This document shows positions 1 to 13,011 of a DNA stretch of 64,000 nt, piece after piece. This stretch comes from Bolinopsis microptera (taxonomy: Eukaryota > Ctenophora > Tentaculata > Lobata > Bolinopsidae). Position numbers and translations under genes: made by a program. Every line of letters begins with the position of its first letter. Position 1 is the first letter of the stretch. The stretch covers positions 10,355,113-10,419,112 of the forward strand of contig NC_087081.1 in assembly GCF_026151205.1 (NCBI RefSeq). The letters are read 5' to 3'. Below the pieces are notes generated by a model. The model was not told the DNA's origin. It made no database searches and saw nothing but the letters and a program-made list of their open reading frames with translations.

Positions 1-150
1 ACGCTTTGCCAGTCAATTGTAGCCTACATTTAAGTGTCCGTAGATTCAAAAGTATAAACGATACAGTCACCTCGAACCACAGGTTTTAAAGATAATCGTT
101 TAAAATTTAGTTTATACTGTATTGAAAAATAATTTAACGTCATCATCATC

Positions 151-170
151 ACTTGATGACGTCATCAAGT
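151..170. repeat. 20-bp perfect palindrome with a CRE core
   Basis: ACTTGATGACGTCATCAAGT is its own reverse complement and centres on TGACGTCA, the binding site of CREB/ATF-type bZIP proteins. The rest of 1-1012 shows no gene. Confidence 0.8.
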
Positions 171-1015
171 TAAGTGTTTTTAAAACTTGATTTTTGACAA
201 AGTAAGAAATCTTCAAATCGATTTTAAACCATTAAGGAGTAATTTTATTCAAAATCTGAGGACATTTTTAACTTAGATAATTGTTCAAGCATTCTGAAAA
301 TCTACCGGAAAAGTTTCCTACCTTGCTCCTTCATAAAGATATTCGCTATTGAAGTTAGTGCTTTTTTGAAGAATAATTTTATTAAAACACAAAAGTTGTG
401 AATTAGTATTCTCTGGTGTTGGGCCATCCCTTGGGGTGTGGAGCTCAATTGTGCTTTCTAAAGGTCTAAATTGTGTTATAAACTAGTTTTAAAGTTGAAA
501 ATCAAAAAGTTGCACACGTGGGGACACGCCCAAATTGATTTAAAATAGCTAAAATCACTGAAAATTGTTATTTTCACGATTTTTATCAACTTTGGAGTCC
601 CGTTGTGATCCAAGTTATTTTTGAAATCTTCTGAAACTTTGCATGCTTATCAAACTATATATTAAATACCACTATGCAAAAATTTACAGTGATTCAATAT
701 TGTATGCGCATGCAACGTCCACTCAAAGTTTGCACGTGCGAAAGGTGAGAATTTTGCTCATTCGTGATTTCGAATATATTCTGCTTTCCACGATATTTAA
801 ATGGCATTATATATGAATTTAATGCCAACTGGAATGAGTAAAAAGTGCCATATTCAGTCGGTTATCGACAGATATACCTACCTAAACACAAGGAAACGTT
901 TTCAAAGGCAGAATTTCGAAATCGTCGAAATTACCTCCTTATTAATGAAGTTTCGACTGTGTAAATTATCCTGACATTATAATCAAAAAGAGATGATATT
1001 TGACCAAAACCCATA

Positions 1016-1311
1016 ATCATGGGTAGAGTGAACCGCTGCCAGTGTCTCTGATTTTTTCCAAACAAAAGGAAATGATATTAATTTGAGGAACCTTCCGCAA
1101 ATGCAAATTGATACCGAGAATGAAATCGGTCGCTCGCTTTTCCCATTTAATAAGCTTTATTACAATTCGTAAGCCGTGAATGAATGGGAAAAGCGAGCGA
1201 CCGATTTCATTCTCGGTATCAATTTGCATTTGCGGACGGTTCCTTAAATTAATATCATTTCCTTTTGGTTGGAAAAGAGAGACACTGGCAGCGGTTCACT
1301 CTACCCATGAT
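1016..1311. mobile_element. Foldback MITE with about 130-bp arms, TA flanks
   Basis: ATCATGGGTAGAGTGAACCG at 1016 is repeated inverted up to 1311. The arms match almost perfectly for about 130 bp around a 35-bp centre (1147-1181). TA lies outside each end, as in Tc1/mariner-type MITEs. Diverged relatives occur near 6830-6950 and 23070-23150. Confidence 0.85.
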
Positions 1312-1604
1312 TATTGTGTCCATTCACGCAATGTCCAGTCAAATAACGTCTGATAAGGTAATATACTAAATTACAAGACTTTATATTGCTAAATCAATAT
1401 TTTATTATAAGAGAACTGTTGATAATGATTAATAGTTTGAATAAGATACTCTAGAAAGCATTGAGGACGTTACAACAGGAATTAATTTAATGTAGTCCAA
1501 TGAGTGGCATCGCTCTCCTCCCGTCCTAAGATGGCGTTTCTCTTGTCGCATATATGAGAGGCTATAGATTAAGATATTGGGGATACTGTCTTAGTCTAAA
1601 TAAC

Positions 1605-2330
1605 TGTATCTAGACACATTACAGTAACAGTGTCCTGTATTAAATACATCTACTACACTAACAGTATAGTTAGTGTAGTATTACAGTAACAATGTCCTGT
1701 AGTTAGTGTAGTATTACAGTAACAATGTCCTGTCTTTAATACATCTACTACACTTGCACGGTATCTAAACATATTATAATAAAAGTGTCCTGTCTTCAAT
1801 ACGTCTACTACACTTACAGTATCTAAACACATTACAGTAACATTGTCCTGTCTTAAAGACATCTACTACACTTACAGTATCTAGAAGTATTACAGTAACA
1901 GTGTCCTGTCTTCAATACATCTACTACACTAACAGTATCTAGACACATTACAGTAACAGTGTCCTGTCTTAAATACATCTACTACACTTACAGTATCTAG
2001 AAGTATTACAGTAACAATATCCTGTATTAAATATATCTACTACACTTACAGTATCTAGACATATTACAGTAACAGTGTCCTGTCTTAAATACATCTACTA
2101 CACTAACAATATGTAGACATATTACTGTAACAGTGTCCTGTCTTAAATACATTTACTACACTAACAGTATCTAGACATATTACAGTAACAGTGTCATGTC
2201 CTGTCTTAAATACATCTACTACACTAACAATATGTAGACATATTACAGTAACAGTGTCCTGTATTAAATTTATCTACTACACTTACAGTATCTATACACA
2301 TTATACTGAAACTTTCTACTTTTTGTAAGC
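1605..2330. repeat. Tandem array, about 58-bp unit, about 12 copies
   Basis: The unit contains ATCTACTACACTTACAGTAT, CTAGACACATTACAGTAACA and GTGTCCTGTCTTAAATAC, with indels between copies. Reading frames inside it are repeat artefacts. Confidence 0.9.
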
Positions 2331-2339
2331 TAGATTACG

Positions 2340-3420
2340 CCAACGGTAACCACACAATGCGGATTACTCCACACCAGAAAGAATAAAACAAGTTTAAGCA
2401 GCTAAAACTGTGACTCACTATGGTACTCCCCTGTATTGTCCTCTTCTGCTGTGCCCTCGGTTCTCACCCCATGATTAAGCACCAGCGTTAAACTGCGAAT
2501 AGGAAAAGTAAATTAATCAATTCATTACATTTGCATTTATAATAATTGTAAACGTAGGCTAAAAATAACATTTGAATATTTAAATGAAAGTCAAATTTCC
2601 AAAATTCGAATGTACTATAAACTGCTGTATTATGAAGTGACTTCAATGTTAAAACCTGACTTCAATATTATTGCTAAAAGATGAGTATTATAGTTCTCAT
2701 TTGATTCAAATGGAGAATCCGGTCGCTTAATAAATCACTCCTCCAAATGATACGTATCATTCTATACCCCTTACTCTACAGTTTACAGTGTTATTGAGTA
2801 AATTTTAGTAAAACAATTTGTTGAAAAGCATATATAAGCATTTCTTACCCTATTAAACATGAGATCATGAAGCACCTCATATCGTCGTTGTAAAAAGTGG
2901 GCCTAAATTCTCATCAACTGCTAGCAATCTTGAAGAAGTTAAGTAAAATGAACATTTTACCGAACATTTTGAATAAGTTGAGAAAGTTAATAAGTTATAA
3001 TTTAAAGACAGAGGAAGGAATAATTGGTAGCAGTGTGGTAAATAGTCATAATGAAGGGTAGAGTCACGTGATGGGAGGAGTATGATTCGTATTTTAAAGA
3101 TAAATGAGTTTTACCAATTATAAGGGATTGGGAATAATGTTCCACAATGGTGTGTTTATCCGCATTAAAGTGAGTTAATAGTGGGTACGAACTGCGAATG
3201 GAGTGTTCAAGAATCAAGCAAGGGCTGGGGCATGGGTGGTTAACGGTTTTTGTTTTTTATTGTCCAAAAAGTTCGTTTTCGGATAATAAAAATTCGAATC
3301 ACACTTAAATCGCAAAAAACGAACCAATAATTGGACTATTGAATATTGGGTTATACTTATACTAATCTCGCGGCTGGATATTGGAAATGCAAAGGAATTA
3401 TAATATTATTGTATTGTGCG
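2340..3420. other. No gene seen
   Basis: Unique-looking AT-rich DNA between the 58-bp array and the hairpin cluster; no frame with protein-like composition or splice support. Confidence 0.55.
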
Positions 3421-3439
3421 ACTTAAGAAAAATTAAAAG

Positions 3440-3680
3440 TATTATACATTTATCACATGCTATGCCTTCTCATGCGATATCAAAACTTTCGCCCACGAGG
3501 CTTGCCGAGTTAGCGAAAGTTTCGATATTTCCCGAGGCTTGCCGAGGGTTATATCGACATTTTCAATCACGAGGCTTGCCGAGTTTTGAAAATGTTGATA
3601 TCGCATGAGAAGGCATGTGATTAATGTTTTATCACACTTTTTTTGGAGCCAAATTTGGCCGGGAAAGCAGAATTTGATCA
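3440..3680. repeat. Nested hairpin cluster with GAGGCTTGCCGAG tips
   Basis: Three copies of GAGGCTTGCCGAG, each flanked by different complementary arms: CAAAACTTTCGC/GCGAAAGTTTCG, GATATTTC../..GTTATATC and CATTTTCAA/TTTGAAAATG. The whole is enclosed by an outer pair ATGCCTTCTCATGCGATATC/GATATCGCATGAGAAGGCAT. Confidence 0.82.
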
Positions 3681-4280
3681 AACGTTAGTTATAAATCTCA
3701 CCAAAGCAAACTGGACATGTCGAACTTATTTATGTTTATAATGTTCAAGCTATATATAGCTCTCGATGAGTTAGTATTTCAGATATCGAAGATACAATAC
3801 GTACAATTAAGATCTCACGTGCTCATCACATTTATGACACAGTGAATGCTGTATGCCGCGCCCAATTTGCTTTCTACCGATAAGTGATACGTAGTGCATT
3901 GAATATTAATATATTTATCGAGCATGGGACTTGTACGTCTAGAATATTCCGCCACGAGCGCGTTTGATACGTAATTATTACATCCTGCAAATCAATCGAT
4001 GTTTGGTGATTCTAATACTTTATTTCTATTAGATATTTTAGGAGTCATTAAAACTGTAGATGTATAGAACATCCGTTTAAGCGTTGATTATACATCACAG
4101 TCCTTATCGTATAATCTGTATCTGCGATAAGGTGAAAGAATTTCCTAGTTCTTGTATTTGAATAGAGCTGTGGGCTATTTATCAGTCCACATTATACACT
4201 ACACACCCTAATTTATATATATATATATAATAACATCTATAAACAAAAGAGCACCTAAAGAGGCTCAGCAAAGTGCTGGC

Positions 4281-4905
4281 CTATTTACGCTTACGAAGAC
4301 TCATTCGTTCAATATGTCTCAAAGTAAATAAACTCCTCCATCCTACTCTATCTCTTGCTAAGTTCACTAAGTTGGTAAAATCATCTTCATTTTTCAAATA
4401 AATTTGTCTCTTAAATAGGTCCTTTTTTACAATAATATCATACAAATTAGTCCTGTGTCTACCCACTCGTCCCTTTAGTGTTTGACATCCTAGTGTAGCA
4501 AATAACAGAGACTGGTAGACAGGCGTGTCGTTGTCACTGCGTAGAACATGACCTAGCATTGTCCACCGTGCCTTTTCCACTCTCTCGGAAAGGGGCCTGG
4601 TCTGGGTACGAGCGTAGAGGGCCTTATTAGATATTGAGCTAGGCCAATAGATGTGTAGGATGCGCTTGAGGTGCTTCCTCTGAACAACATCTACAGACTC
4701 TAGAACATGCTGAGGTACGGCCCAGCAGCAGCAGTTGTACAGGAGCACTGATACTACTAGTGAGTCGTAGAGTTTGATCTTTCTCTTCTCAGTTATTTGA
4801 CTCCTCTCTGATCCCTGGCACCACAGCTTGTCAAATGACCAGAAGGCAGAGTTAGCTTTATTTATTCTATTAGTAACATCCTGCTCTGATCCAAGCTTTG
4901 TACCA
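4281..4905 (-). pseudogene. 5'-truncated RTE-like LINE fragment
   Basis: Encodes the C-terminal part of the same kind of protein as the element at 7778-10998: LYNCCCWAVPQHVLESVDVV, KHLKRILHIYWPSSISN, KARWTMLGHVLRSDND and GRVGRHRTNLYD. The reading frame can be followed upstream to about 4905 (TKLGSEQDVTNRINKANSAF). A TA dinucleotide run lies past its 3' end near 4215. Confidence 0.88.
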
Positions 4906-6200
4906 AGAATTTACATGAACAATATCATCGTCCGTATTGATTCTTGATTGTCTGTTATTTCAGAATGATTTAATCAATGCAACTTGTAATCGTTGACTTA
5001 GAATTTTATCGAGTATAGTAGCTACTTAGTTCTTAGTCAGTATTCATCTTTACTTGCCATTATTTGCCATTATCTGCTTCGCTAGAAATCATCTGAACTG
5101 GAAATTATCAGAACAGTTGTAATAATTAGATGTATCTCTTCAACATTTTAGAACGCAGTACTCCACCAGCCTATAACCACCCTGGTCATGGGCCATGGCC
5201 AGGTAGTTCACCCGTACTATTACCAATATTGAATTGGTCTAAAGAATGGCAGCACATTAATCATCGGACCTGTTTGCCCTAGTGCCCAGACTGATTTATA
5301 ACCAGATTAGCTGATTAAGTTACGTCATTCGTCCCTTGATATATTTATATAGATAATATATTTTATAGGATGTTTTTATTGCACTTATTTGCACTAACTA
5401 AAATTCAAACTGGTCCTGGGATAGAATTTTCGCTCTTTACTGTACAGAATCTATAAATCTCTTTATCAGTCACGAATTTCGCAAGCTAATCTAGGCGAAA
5501 CCGGTTTGGAAAAGCCAAGTATAATTTCTGCACAATTTCTATATGGAATATGGCTCAAAGAAGGGATCAGAGGGGGTTAAAATTGAGGTCTGAAATGGCT
5601 GAAATCTGGCTTTGTTTTGTGTGTTTTCTTCGTTCGAATTAATCAAACATCGTTTAGTGTTTACTGTTTTTTGTAAGGGTGGCTGTACTCTGTAGTTTGT
5701 TCTGACACTTCCTTTTTAATTTCAAGTAAGCGATTAAGGAAATTAATTATCCTGATTGATTGTATCGCTGACAAGTACCAAAACTTTGTGCAACTTTCAA
5801 GTCTGCTTGTAAACTTTGATCTCGTTTTCAGTAACCTTAAGTCATTTAAAGCTCGTACAAGCCAGGGAGTTTTTACTTAGTTTCATCATCCGAAGCCTAA
5901 TTAGACTTTGAACTATGAACTGCAGTAAAAAAGGAACAGCTTGAAAAAGTTTTACAACAAAAAATTTTATTTCGCTTGACACATCTCAAACGCAAGGAAA
6001 TATTTTTAAAACTAATTATAAATACAAATTTTTCCTAAAGGTGGAAAGTTTATCTGATCATTGCATTTACGGTCATAGACTACTTCAGGTTGTTGATTTA
6101 AATCTTTATTTAAATCAGTACCTCACAGTAGTAGAACAGTTGTTGAGAGTGGGCTCCTTGTTCCTATGGGAATATCGGGCTCTCTCTGAGCAACTGATTG
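4906..6200. other. No gene seen
   Basis: AT-rich sequence without a supported frame. Positions 6062-6140 match, inverted, a repeat at 26540-26630 (ACCTCACAGTAGTA and GTTGATTTAA), so part is interspersed repeat. Confidence 0.6.
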
Positions 6201-7777
6201 ATATTTCATGCCCCCGGGTGAGAGCCAGTGCTCCCCATCGGGGCATGTAATATCAATTCTGCTTTCCTGCCAAATTTGGCTCGAAAGTGTGATAATATTA
6301 TATACCCATCTACTTCTACAGGCTAGGAAACTTGGAGCGGTCAACCAAATATTGATTCTATTCACAGAAATAAACTCGCTGTCCCATTTTGACACTGTAC
6401 TCCGTACAAACTACAAACCATTTTATCCTACTCTATCGCAGATTTGGTGCATAATCCAGCATCATGATGAGGAGAAACAATTACTATCTCATAGTCACGT
6501 GATAGTATCTGGCAGAGTCACGGGGTCGGGGAAGAATTATTAGTGAGATAACAGTCAGCTTATATACGACTAACTGATGTAATCTGGTAATAACATTTTT
6601 GTTGAGTAGACTGAAAAATGCCCCGATTTAAGAGTAATGAGGCTAGCGAAGGGAGTGATTTAAACAGTGTCGCAAAAATACCCCGATATAAGGATGAAAT
6701 TAATTTCAAAACAGTTCCTCCCGTATGAGTTAATTTAATATTGAACAAGGATCACTGAACTTGACAGTACTAATGAAGATGCTTAGGATTAGGAATATGA
6801 TTTAAGGATGACATTTAAAAACTCAAAACTCGGCATGGAGTTGACCGTCGCTAGTGTCTCCTTTTTGTAAACAAAAAAGAATTTATATGCATTTGAATTA
6901 CCGTTCAAAATAATACTGAGAATGAAATCGATAGCTCGCCATTACTATCAGCGAGTGGCGACAGTATGCTTTTGGATAGATATGAGAAAAACTGATATTT
7001 ACTGAAGCGCAAACAAATAAACAAAAAACTACCCTAGCAGCCAGGTTAATTCAAATTTTAAATTTCAACCAATTTTCTGCTCTTCGAGCAGCAGTCACTT
7101 GTTGATATGTTGTGCGAGCAGTGCAGAGGTCACTGATTGATCTGCTGTATGAGCTGAGCTAGAGACGAGTTGGAATAAAATCAAAAGCACATTCCAAGAA
7201 TTCACTGTGTGTTGCCTAGCACAATTGCACAAATTGCTTTAGAAGTAAAGCCAAAGATCCCTCAGCCAGCTCTTATAAGTTCGTGGCGTCGATGTAACCG
7301 AGGATAATTATGTCCAAATTTTGTAACGGCATAATGGCCTTTGTTTTAATCCTTGACATGAGGGGAGTAAGCAACGGGTTTGCTTACCACAATAAAGCAG
7401 GGACCCTCTGATTGAAATGCTCATAAATAAATCATAAATGGTAGCTGTTTTGACTCTCTGTGTTACACAACATCTCGCATGAACGGGTCTCTTGAACATT
7501 CGCTGACAGATAACAAGCGACTGTGGAGGCGCGGAATTTACTGGTCACTGAGAGCACTGACTGGATGCCCCTTAGCAAGAATTTAGACACAAATATACAT
7601 TTCAGGATATGTGCAAATACAAACTAAACACCTCCCTGCTGCTAGAGAGTGGACAACTTCAAAATTTCAGAAATTTGGGTAAATGGGCGTGGTCAGGGTG
7701 CCAACTGCCACTCCACTTTTATTTACCCTCATTTTATTTTATTATCATGTTCTAGTAATTAGTCAGGATGGAATGGA

Positions 7778-10700
7778 GTGACGCCCCCCACTAGCAGAAT
7801 GGCAGTTGTAACAGACGTGCTCGCTAGAAGTCTACCTTTGCTCACCTTACTTCTCCTTATGCCGATGTCTTCGACTCTAAACATTTCAAGTTGGAACCTC
7901 AATGGTATTAAAGGTAACATTCTTAGAAGAGAACATTTAGTAAGTGACGCTAAACGTTATCATTTAGATGTAGTGTGTCTCCAAGAGACAAAATGCCGAG
8001 ACTTCGAGGAAACAATTATTGACGGTCACAAACTTGTAACACTAGCCCAATCAGACAACTGGTATCATTATGGTCTCGGTTTTCTAATCTGCCCAGTCCT
8101 TGTACCTTCTATTGTTGCATGGAGACCACTTAGTAACATTCATTGATATAAGACTCACAGAACCCAACGGATCTCATCGTATGATCAGGATCGTTAACGT
8201 GTACGGACCAACCAAGAAGATTGTCGATGATGACATCAGTAAGGTCACAGGTAACTCCCCATTGTTACAATCATATTTCAATGATCTGAAAACTGCTATC
8301 AATATCCCAGCTCGATACGATTTGTTTGTTGCAGGAGATTTTAACGCCCGACTTGGGAGATGCAGTAGGAAAGAGTATGATGCTGGCCTTAATAATCATA
8401 TTGGTCAGTTCGGTAATGGTCTGAGAAACAGGAACGGTGAGTTTCTACTGGACTTTATTGTTGATAATGGTCTGTTTGCGTGCAATACTGCGTTCCAACA
8501 CAGAGCGAAGTATATTACCACCTGGAAGGCTAGATGTGTTCCCAAGGGCAGACCCAAGGGTTCAAAAGACACTGTGAACTATTTTAAACAAATTGATTAT
8601 ATTTTATGTCGTACTAACTTTAAAGTCTGTTTAACAGACTCCCGCTCTTTTTGCGGTGATTTTGTAAAATCTGACCATAAACCTGTGGTCGCACGTTTTA
8701 AACTTGGTTGTGAAATTGAATACATTGTACATAAGCAGCCCAGGTCTGACAAAATAAGGTTTGATGTCAATCGCCTTAATGATTCTGATATTAAGTCTAA
8801 ATTTTTTGATTCTTTTAAAAGTAATATTGATTGTATAGTTTTAACTAATAATGCTATATTTCTGAAAATTCTGATATTTTTGGTATATTGAGTGAATGTG
8901 CCGTCCAGGTGGTTGGTAAAGTGCCCCCGGCGAAGCCTCATCAGTACAGCGACGATCCAACTGTCGTTAAACTTTCAGCAGAGAGAAAGTCCCTTCAGCA
9001 AGAATGTAGCCTCACAGGGATAAGTGACAGGAGTGACCTCAGAAAAAGAATCAACCATCTCAAACGTACCATCAAAAAGAGGTTGAAATCTATCAACGAG
9101 GCCACTGCTTACGCCCTAGTAGATGTCATCAACAACACCGACAGCTGCAGAAGCATGTTTGAAGCGAATAGAACTTTGGCCCAGTGTAGGATGAAGAAAG
9201 ATGGAGTGACTGTCCACGATGCAGACGGCAACACCTTAGGTTCTGACTCATTAAAAGCAGAAGTTATTAAAGAATACTTTAATAATGAGTTCAATGACAA
9301 AGATGAACCCCACCTCTCAGCATTCATAGACCCTCCTGGAAGCCTCCTCTGTCCCATAACACCTGAAGAAGTTGGCCGTGCTGTTATGAAGCTGAAATCC
9401 GGTAGAGCGTGTGGCCCTGACGGTATACCTAATGAGCTAATGAAAGCTGCTGGATATCCCCTCCACTGTGAGTTGGCTAGGATCTACAATCTCTCCTTTG
9501 AGACCAACACATACATCCCAGCTATTGGAGAAGGTATCCTGACACCCCTTCAGAAGCCAGGAAAACCCCGAGGTCCGGTAAAGTCTATCCGGCCCCTCAC
9601 ATTGCTAAATGGAACTAGAAAAGTCCTATCCCTCGTAGCCTTAAACAGAATCAATTACCACGTTGATATGTACACTGGACCTTGGCAGGCGGCATACAAG
9701 CAGGGTCGCAGTTGTGCTTACCTGAGGACCCCAGGCTATTATGTTCATTAACATATAGAATATAGATTTGGCGGAATGACAGGCTGAGCGCGGCCCAGTA
9801 AAGTTGTGCTGACCTGGTTTGGTCTCAGAGAATGTTGACATCAGTGGTTACCAGGCGCGAGTTTGAGTATAGTAAAATCAACATTGACATGACCGCTGCG
9901 TTTAATACCATCCGCAGACAGACCATCATCAACCTCCTCATTGATGCAGGATGCTCTAGAGACGACATTCGCCTGGTTCAGTACCTCCTCTCAAATACAA
10001 AGCTCAAGGTGACGGTCAACAGAGCTGAGTCTGGTAAATTCGTGATTAATATTGGAGCTTACCAGGGAGACAGTCTGGCAGGTAAAGTGTTTACATTGAC
10101 CCTTGCCGGTGCCCTGAATCACATCAGAGCCGTGATCAGTGTCACAATTCCTAGACCGAACCCCCCAGTCTCTGATAGAGGCCTCCCGTTAGAGTCCGCC
10201 TATGCTGACGATGCTGAGCTTCTGAGTGAAGATGGTCAGAGTCTGGTGAAGATACTAGAGATTGCCAGTGACATACTAAAGGACTGGAGTCTCTTTGTTA
10301 ACGAATCAAAGACGGTGTTTACAAGAGTGTATTTGGCAGAGACATATGCTTTAGATGCCCATGGCAATAAAATCAGAGGAAATGAAGAGTGGCGAGAGTC
10401 AGTACTATTAGGATCAAAGCTCTGTTCAGAAAGGGATATTGTCAACAGACGCAACAAAGCCAATGTTGCCTTCTACACCTACAAGAAAGTCTGGTTGAAT
10501 AGTTCTGTTCAGATCAGTGAGAGTAGAAAGCTGAAGTTGTACGAAGCTCTTGTCACTTCAGTGTTGTTGTATAACTGTAGCAGCTGGGCTGCTCCTGAAA
10601 CCGTAATGGCATCTGTCGACGTTCTTCAAAGGAAGCATCTGAGACAGATCATCAACATCTATTGGCCTACGGTGATCAGTAACGAGAACTTATATAAGAG

Positions 10701-10998
10701 ATGTAATGTCAGTCCCCTTACTGAAAGGATCAAGAAAGCACGATGGAAGATGCTTGGGCACGTTCTCAGAAGCGGTGATGACACTCCCGCTTTCTTATCT
10801 TTTAGATTTGCATGTTTAGGATGTCTTGACTACAAAGGAAGGAGGGGCAGACCTCGTTCAAATTTATTTGATTTATTATTAAAAGACATTATGACGAAGA
10901 ATATTATTGTGATTGTAAATAAAAGATTTAGTTTAAGTAATTTCAACGATTTAGTGTACAAAGCTCATGATAGACGTTTATGGAGAAGCTATGGGTGA
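7778..10998 (+). pseudogene. RTE-like non-LTR retrotransposon, decayed endonuclease-reverse transcriptase
   Basis: One long reading frame broken by small changes. Endonuclease (EEP) motifs: SSWNLNGIKG and CLQETKC near the start, GDFNARLG, QIDYILC and SDHKPV. There is one frame change near 8095 and another near 8862. Reverse transcriptase motifs follow: GRACGPDGIPNEL, INIDMTAAFNTI (motif A), GAYQGDSLAG (motif B) and AYADDAELLSED (motif C). The C terminus reads RKHLRQIINIYWPTVISN and KARWKMLGHVLRSGDD, common in RTE-like LINEs of invertebrates. An 84-bp insertion at 9719-9802 interrupts the RT and changes frame. No ORF1 or tail was recognised. Inactive as it stands. Confidence 0.9.
9719..9802. 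mobile_element. 84-bp insertion with 8-bp target duplication
   Basis: GTTGTGCT is present at 9711-9718 and again at 9803-9810. Removing 92 bp (insert plus one copy) rejoins GRSCA to DLVWSQRMLTSVV in a single reading frame of the RT. Ends are TACCTGAGG and CCCAGTAAA; no clear inverted repeat. An 8-bp duplication is the size made by hAT, P and some other DNA transposons; the family is not identified. Confidence 0.78.
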
Positions 10999-11289
10999 GT
11001 CGAGACTACTCGGCCACTCGATTTTATGATTTATTTCCTATTATCTTGTGTTTGCTGTATATAGTTGATTAATAAGTAATACCGATGGCATCATAACAAG
11101 CCATTTAGAGATCCCCATTTAATATTATATCAAATTTTTCCCACGCTTTTAAAAAGGGTGTGGTCACGGGTTTAAACACACTTACAAAATTATTCACCCA
11201 ATTTATTTTTGAAGTAGAGACCTTAGGGAGCACAAATAACATCTCAAACCTTCTAAACTCGCTGAGTTGTGCCAGGTTTTGACCAGATA

Positions 11290-11642
11290 CTTTATTAAGC
11301 CTTAACACTTAACGATTCCCAATTCCCATAATGTTCAACGGGGTAGTTAACGGGGTCACCTTATCACGTGATTAGGGAAGCCAATCACCTGATCACATGT
11401 AATGAATAAACTCGTTGTGCTTCGTATCTCGGTCATCTGAGAAGCAATTACTCTAATTTTTTCAGGACAAACGTAATTCGAATGGCCAAACACAATTTAG
11501 CTCGATCCGATTATCCAAACTAAATAAATGCTAAAATGAACCTTTATTCGAAAAAAATGAGATGACAAATTCCTCGAACTAGTGGTGGTAGTAAAAGGCT
11601 ATAAAGGCCAACGTATGGGTATTGACTTTTTTGCCCACCCTG
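11290..11642. mobile_element. Truncated copy of the CAGGGTGGGCC MITE
   Basis: Matches 29440-29843 through CCCATAATGTTCAACGGGGT, CATCTGAGAAGC and AGGCCAACGTATGGGTA, ending GCCCACCCTG followed by TA. The left end is missing. Confidence 0.75.
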
Positions 11643-11982
11643 TAGTTCAGGAAGGATAATTCATATTTCAAAAGGAATGTTGAATATTTGATAGTTCAAA
11701 AAGAATATTTGTATTTTTGACTCGTTTGGCTGATGATTTCGCACATTATATATATTATAAAAAATATATATTTTTCCCTTCAAATTGACACATGAATATT
11801 ATAAACATCCAATTCTCTGAGCTTATTTTTACCTAAACTTGATAATATGGTTGTTGCGCTAATTTTTTAGATTTGGTTATCGTAAAATGTTGATTAATGA
11901 TGTCATAAACGAAGTCAAAAGTGAAATTATATGGAAACAATTGCTTAGACAAAATTCACTATTAAGTGGAACAACATCATAA

Positions 11983-12420
11983 TAAATAATAATAATAATA
12001 ACGCTTTATTTGTATACCGCTTAGGCCGTATAAGCGACCAAAGTCCAAAAAATGGAGTTGATACTGGCCAACAAAGCGGTGCAGATAAATTTACCTTAGT
12101 AGTCCCTTTTCTAATCAAAAATTCAAATTTATAAATTGTAGATTGATCTTAAAGTCCTGCGTCCATAACTACTGAATCACCAAAAATACTGTTCGCACAT
12201 ACAGGATAGGCTTGATGAAATAGATGGGTCTTGAGAGCCTTCTTGAAAACATCCAGTCGAGAGATGGAGCGTAGTGAGTAGGGAAGTGTATTCCAGATTT
12301 TAGGAGCAGTGTGAGAGAAAGCACCAGCTGTAGCCCTCAGCCGTGATAAAGGAGGGCGTTCCAGTAGGAAGAAGTCATGGTCCATTCTGACATGATGTTT
12401 ACTAGTGTCCCTAATGTTAA
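11983..12420 (-). pseudogene. 3' end of an L2/CR1-type LINE with (TTA)n tail
   Basis: The minus-strand frame 12385-12149 encodes LRATAGAFSHTAPKIWNTLP and LDVFKKALKTHLFHQAY, the typical C terminus of many LINE ORF2 proteins (AFS.AAP.LWN.LP ... FK..LKTHLF). On the minus strand it is followed by a 3' UTR with AATAAAGCG and a short TTA-rich microsatellite tail (plus-strand 11983-12003). 5'-truncated. Confidence 0.82.
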
Positions 12421-12755
12421 CATTAACTATAAATTTATGAATCGTTTGACATTCGCAGATGGGTGAACGTACGCTGTACGTCGTGCAGAAAGATCCAAAA
12501 GTCAGGCCTAAACTTATTTTCTAAATGATTCCTAAACGGTTTAAGGTAATTCATTTCTGTAAACATTGTTTTGAAGTAGAAGTGTTTAATGGTGGATTTT
12601 CAAGACAATTAAATCAAAATGATTAGACAAATTCAATAAATATCTGATCATATTATGTACATCGTGATATAAATAACCATCAACAAAATCTTTTCACGAT
12701 CCAGAAAGAGGATCATTCTCAACAGCAATACTGTTGCGTGGAATAAAACACCGAA

Positions 12756-12803
12756 GGGGGGGGGGGGGGAGGTCCCCCCTCCCCCCCTCCCCCCCCCCCC
12801 CCC
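12756..12803. repeat. G-run and C-run tract
   Basis: A 14-base G run is followed by C tracts broken by single T bases; it could fold as a hairpin or a G-quadruplex and may be inaccurate in the assembly. Confidence 0.85.
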
Positions 12804-13011
12804 GTAGCTGACTACGAAGAGAAAACGAAAGTTCATTTCAAAACATACCATCCTTTTTCTCAATCGAGACCGCTCAAGAAAATTTTGGGAGTGCCTCAAT
12901 CTCAGTTTAGTCCGGGGTTACTCCTTCTACTAAATCATCTCTCTGTCGCCTCTACAAATTCGTCCATTTATAAACAAACTCTAAATTACTTGTCTTTAAA
13001 TTCTCTTTCGG

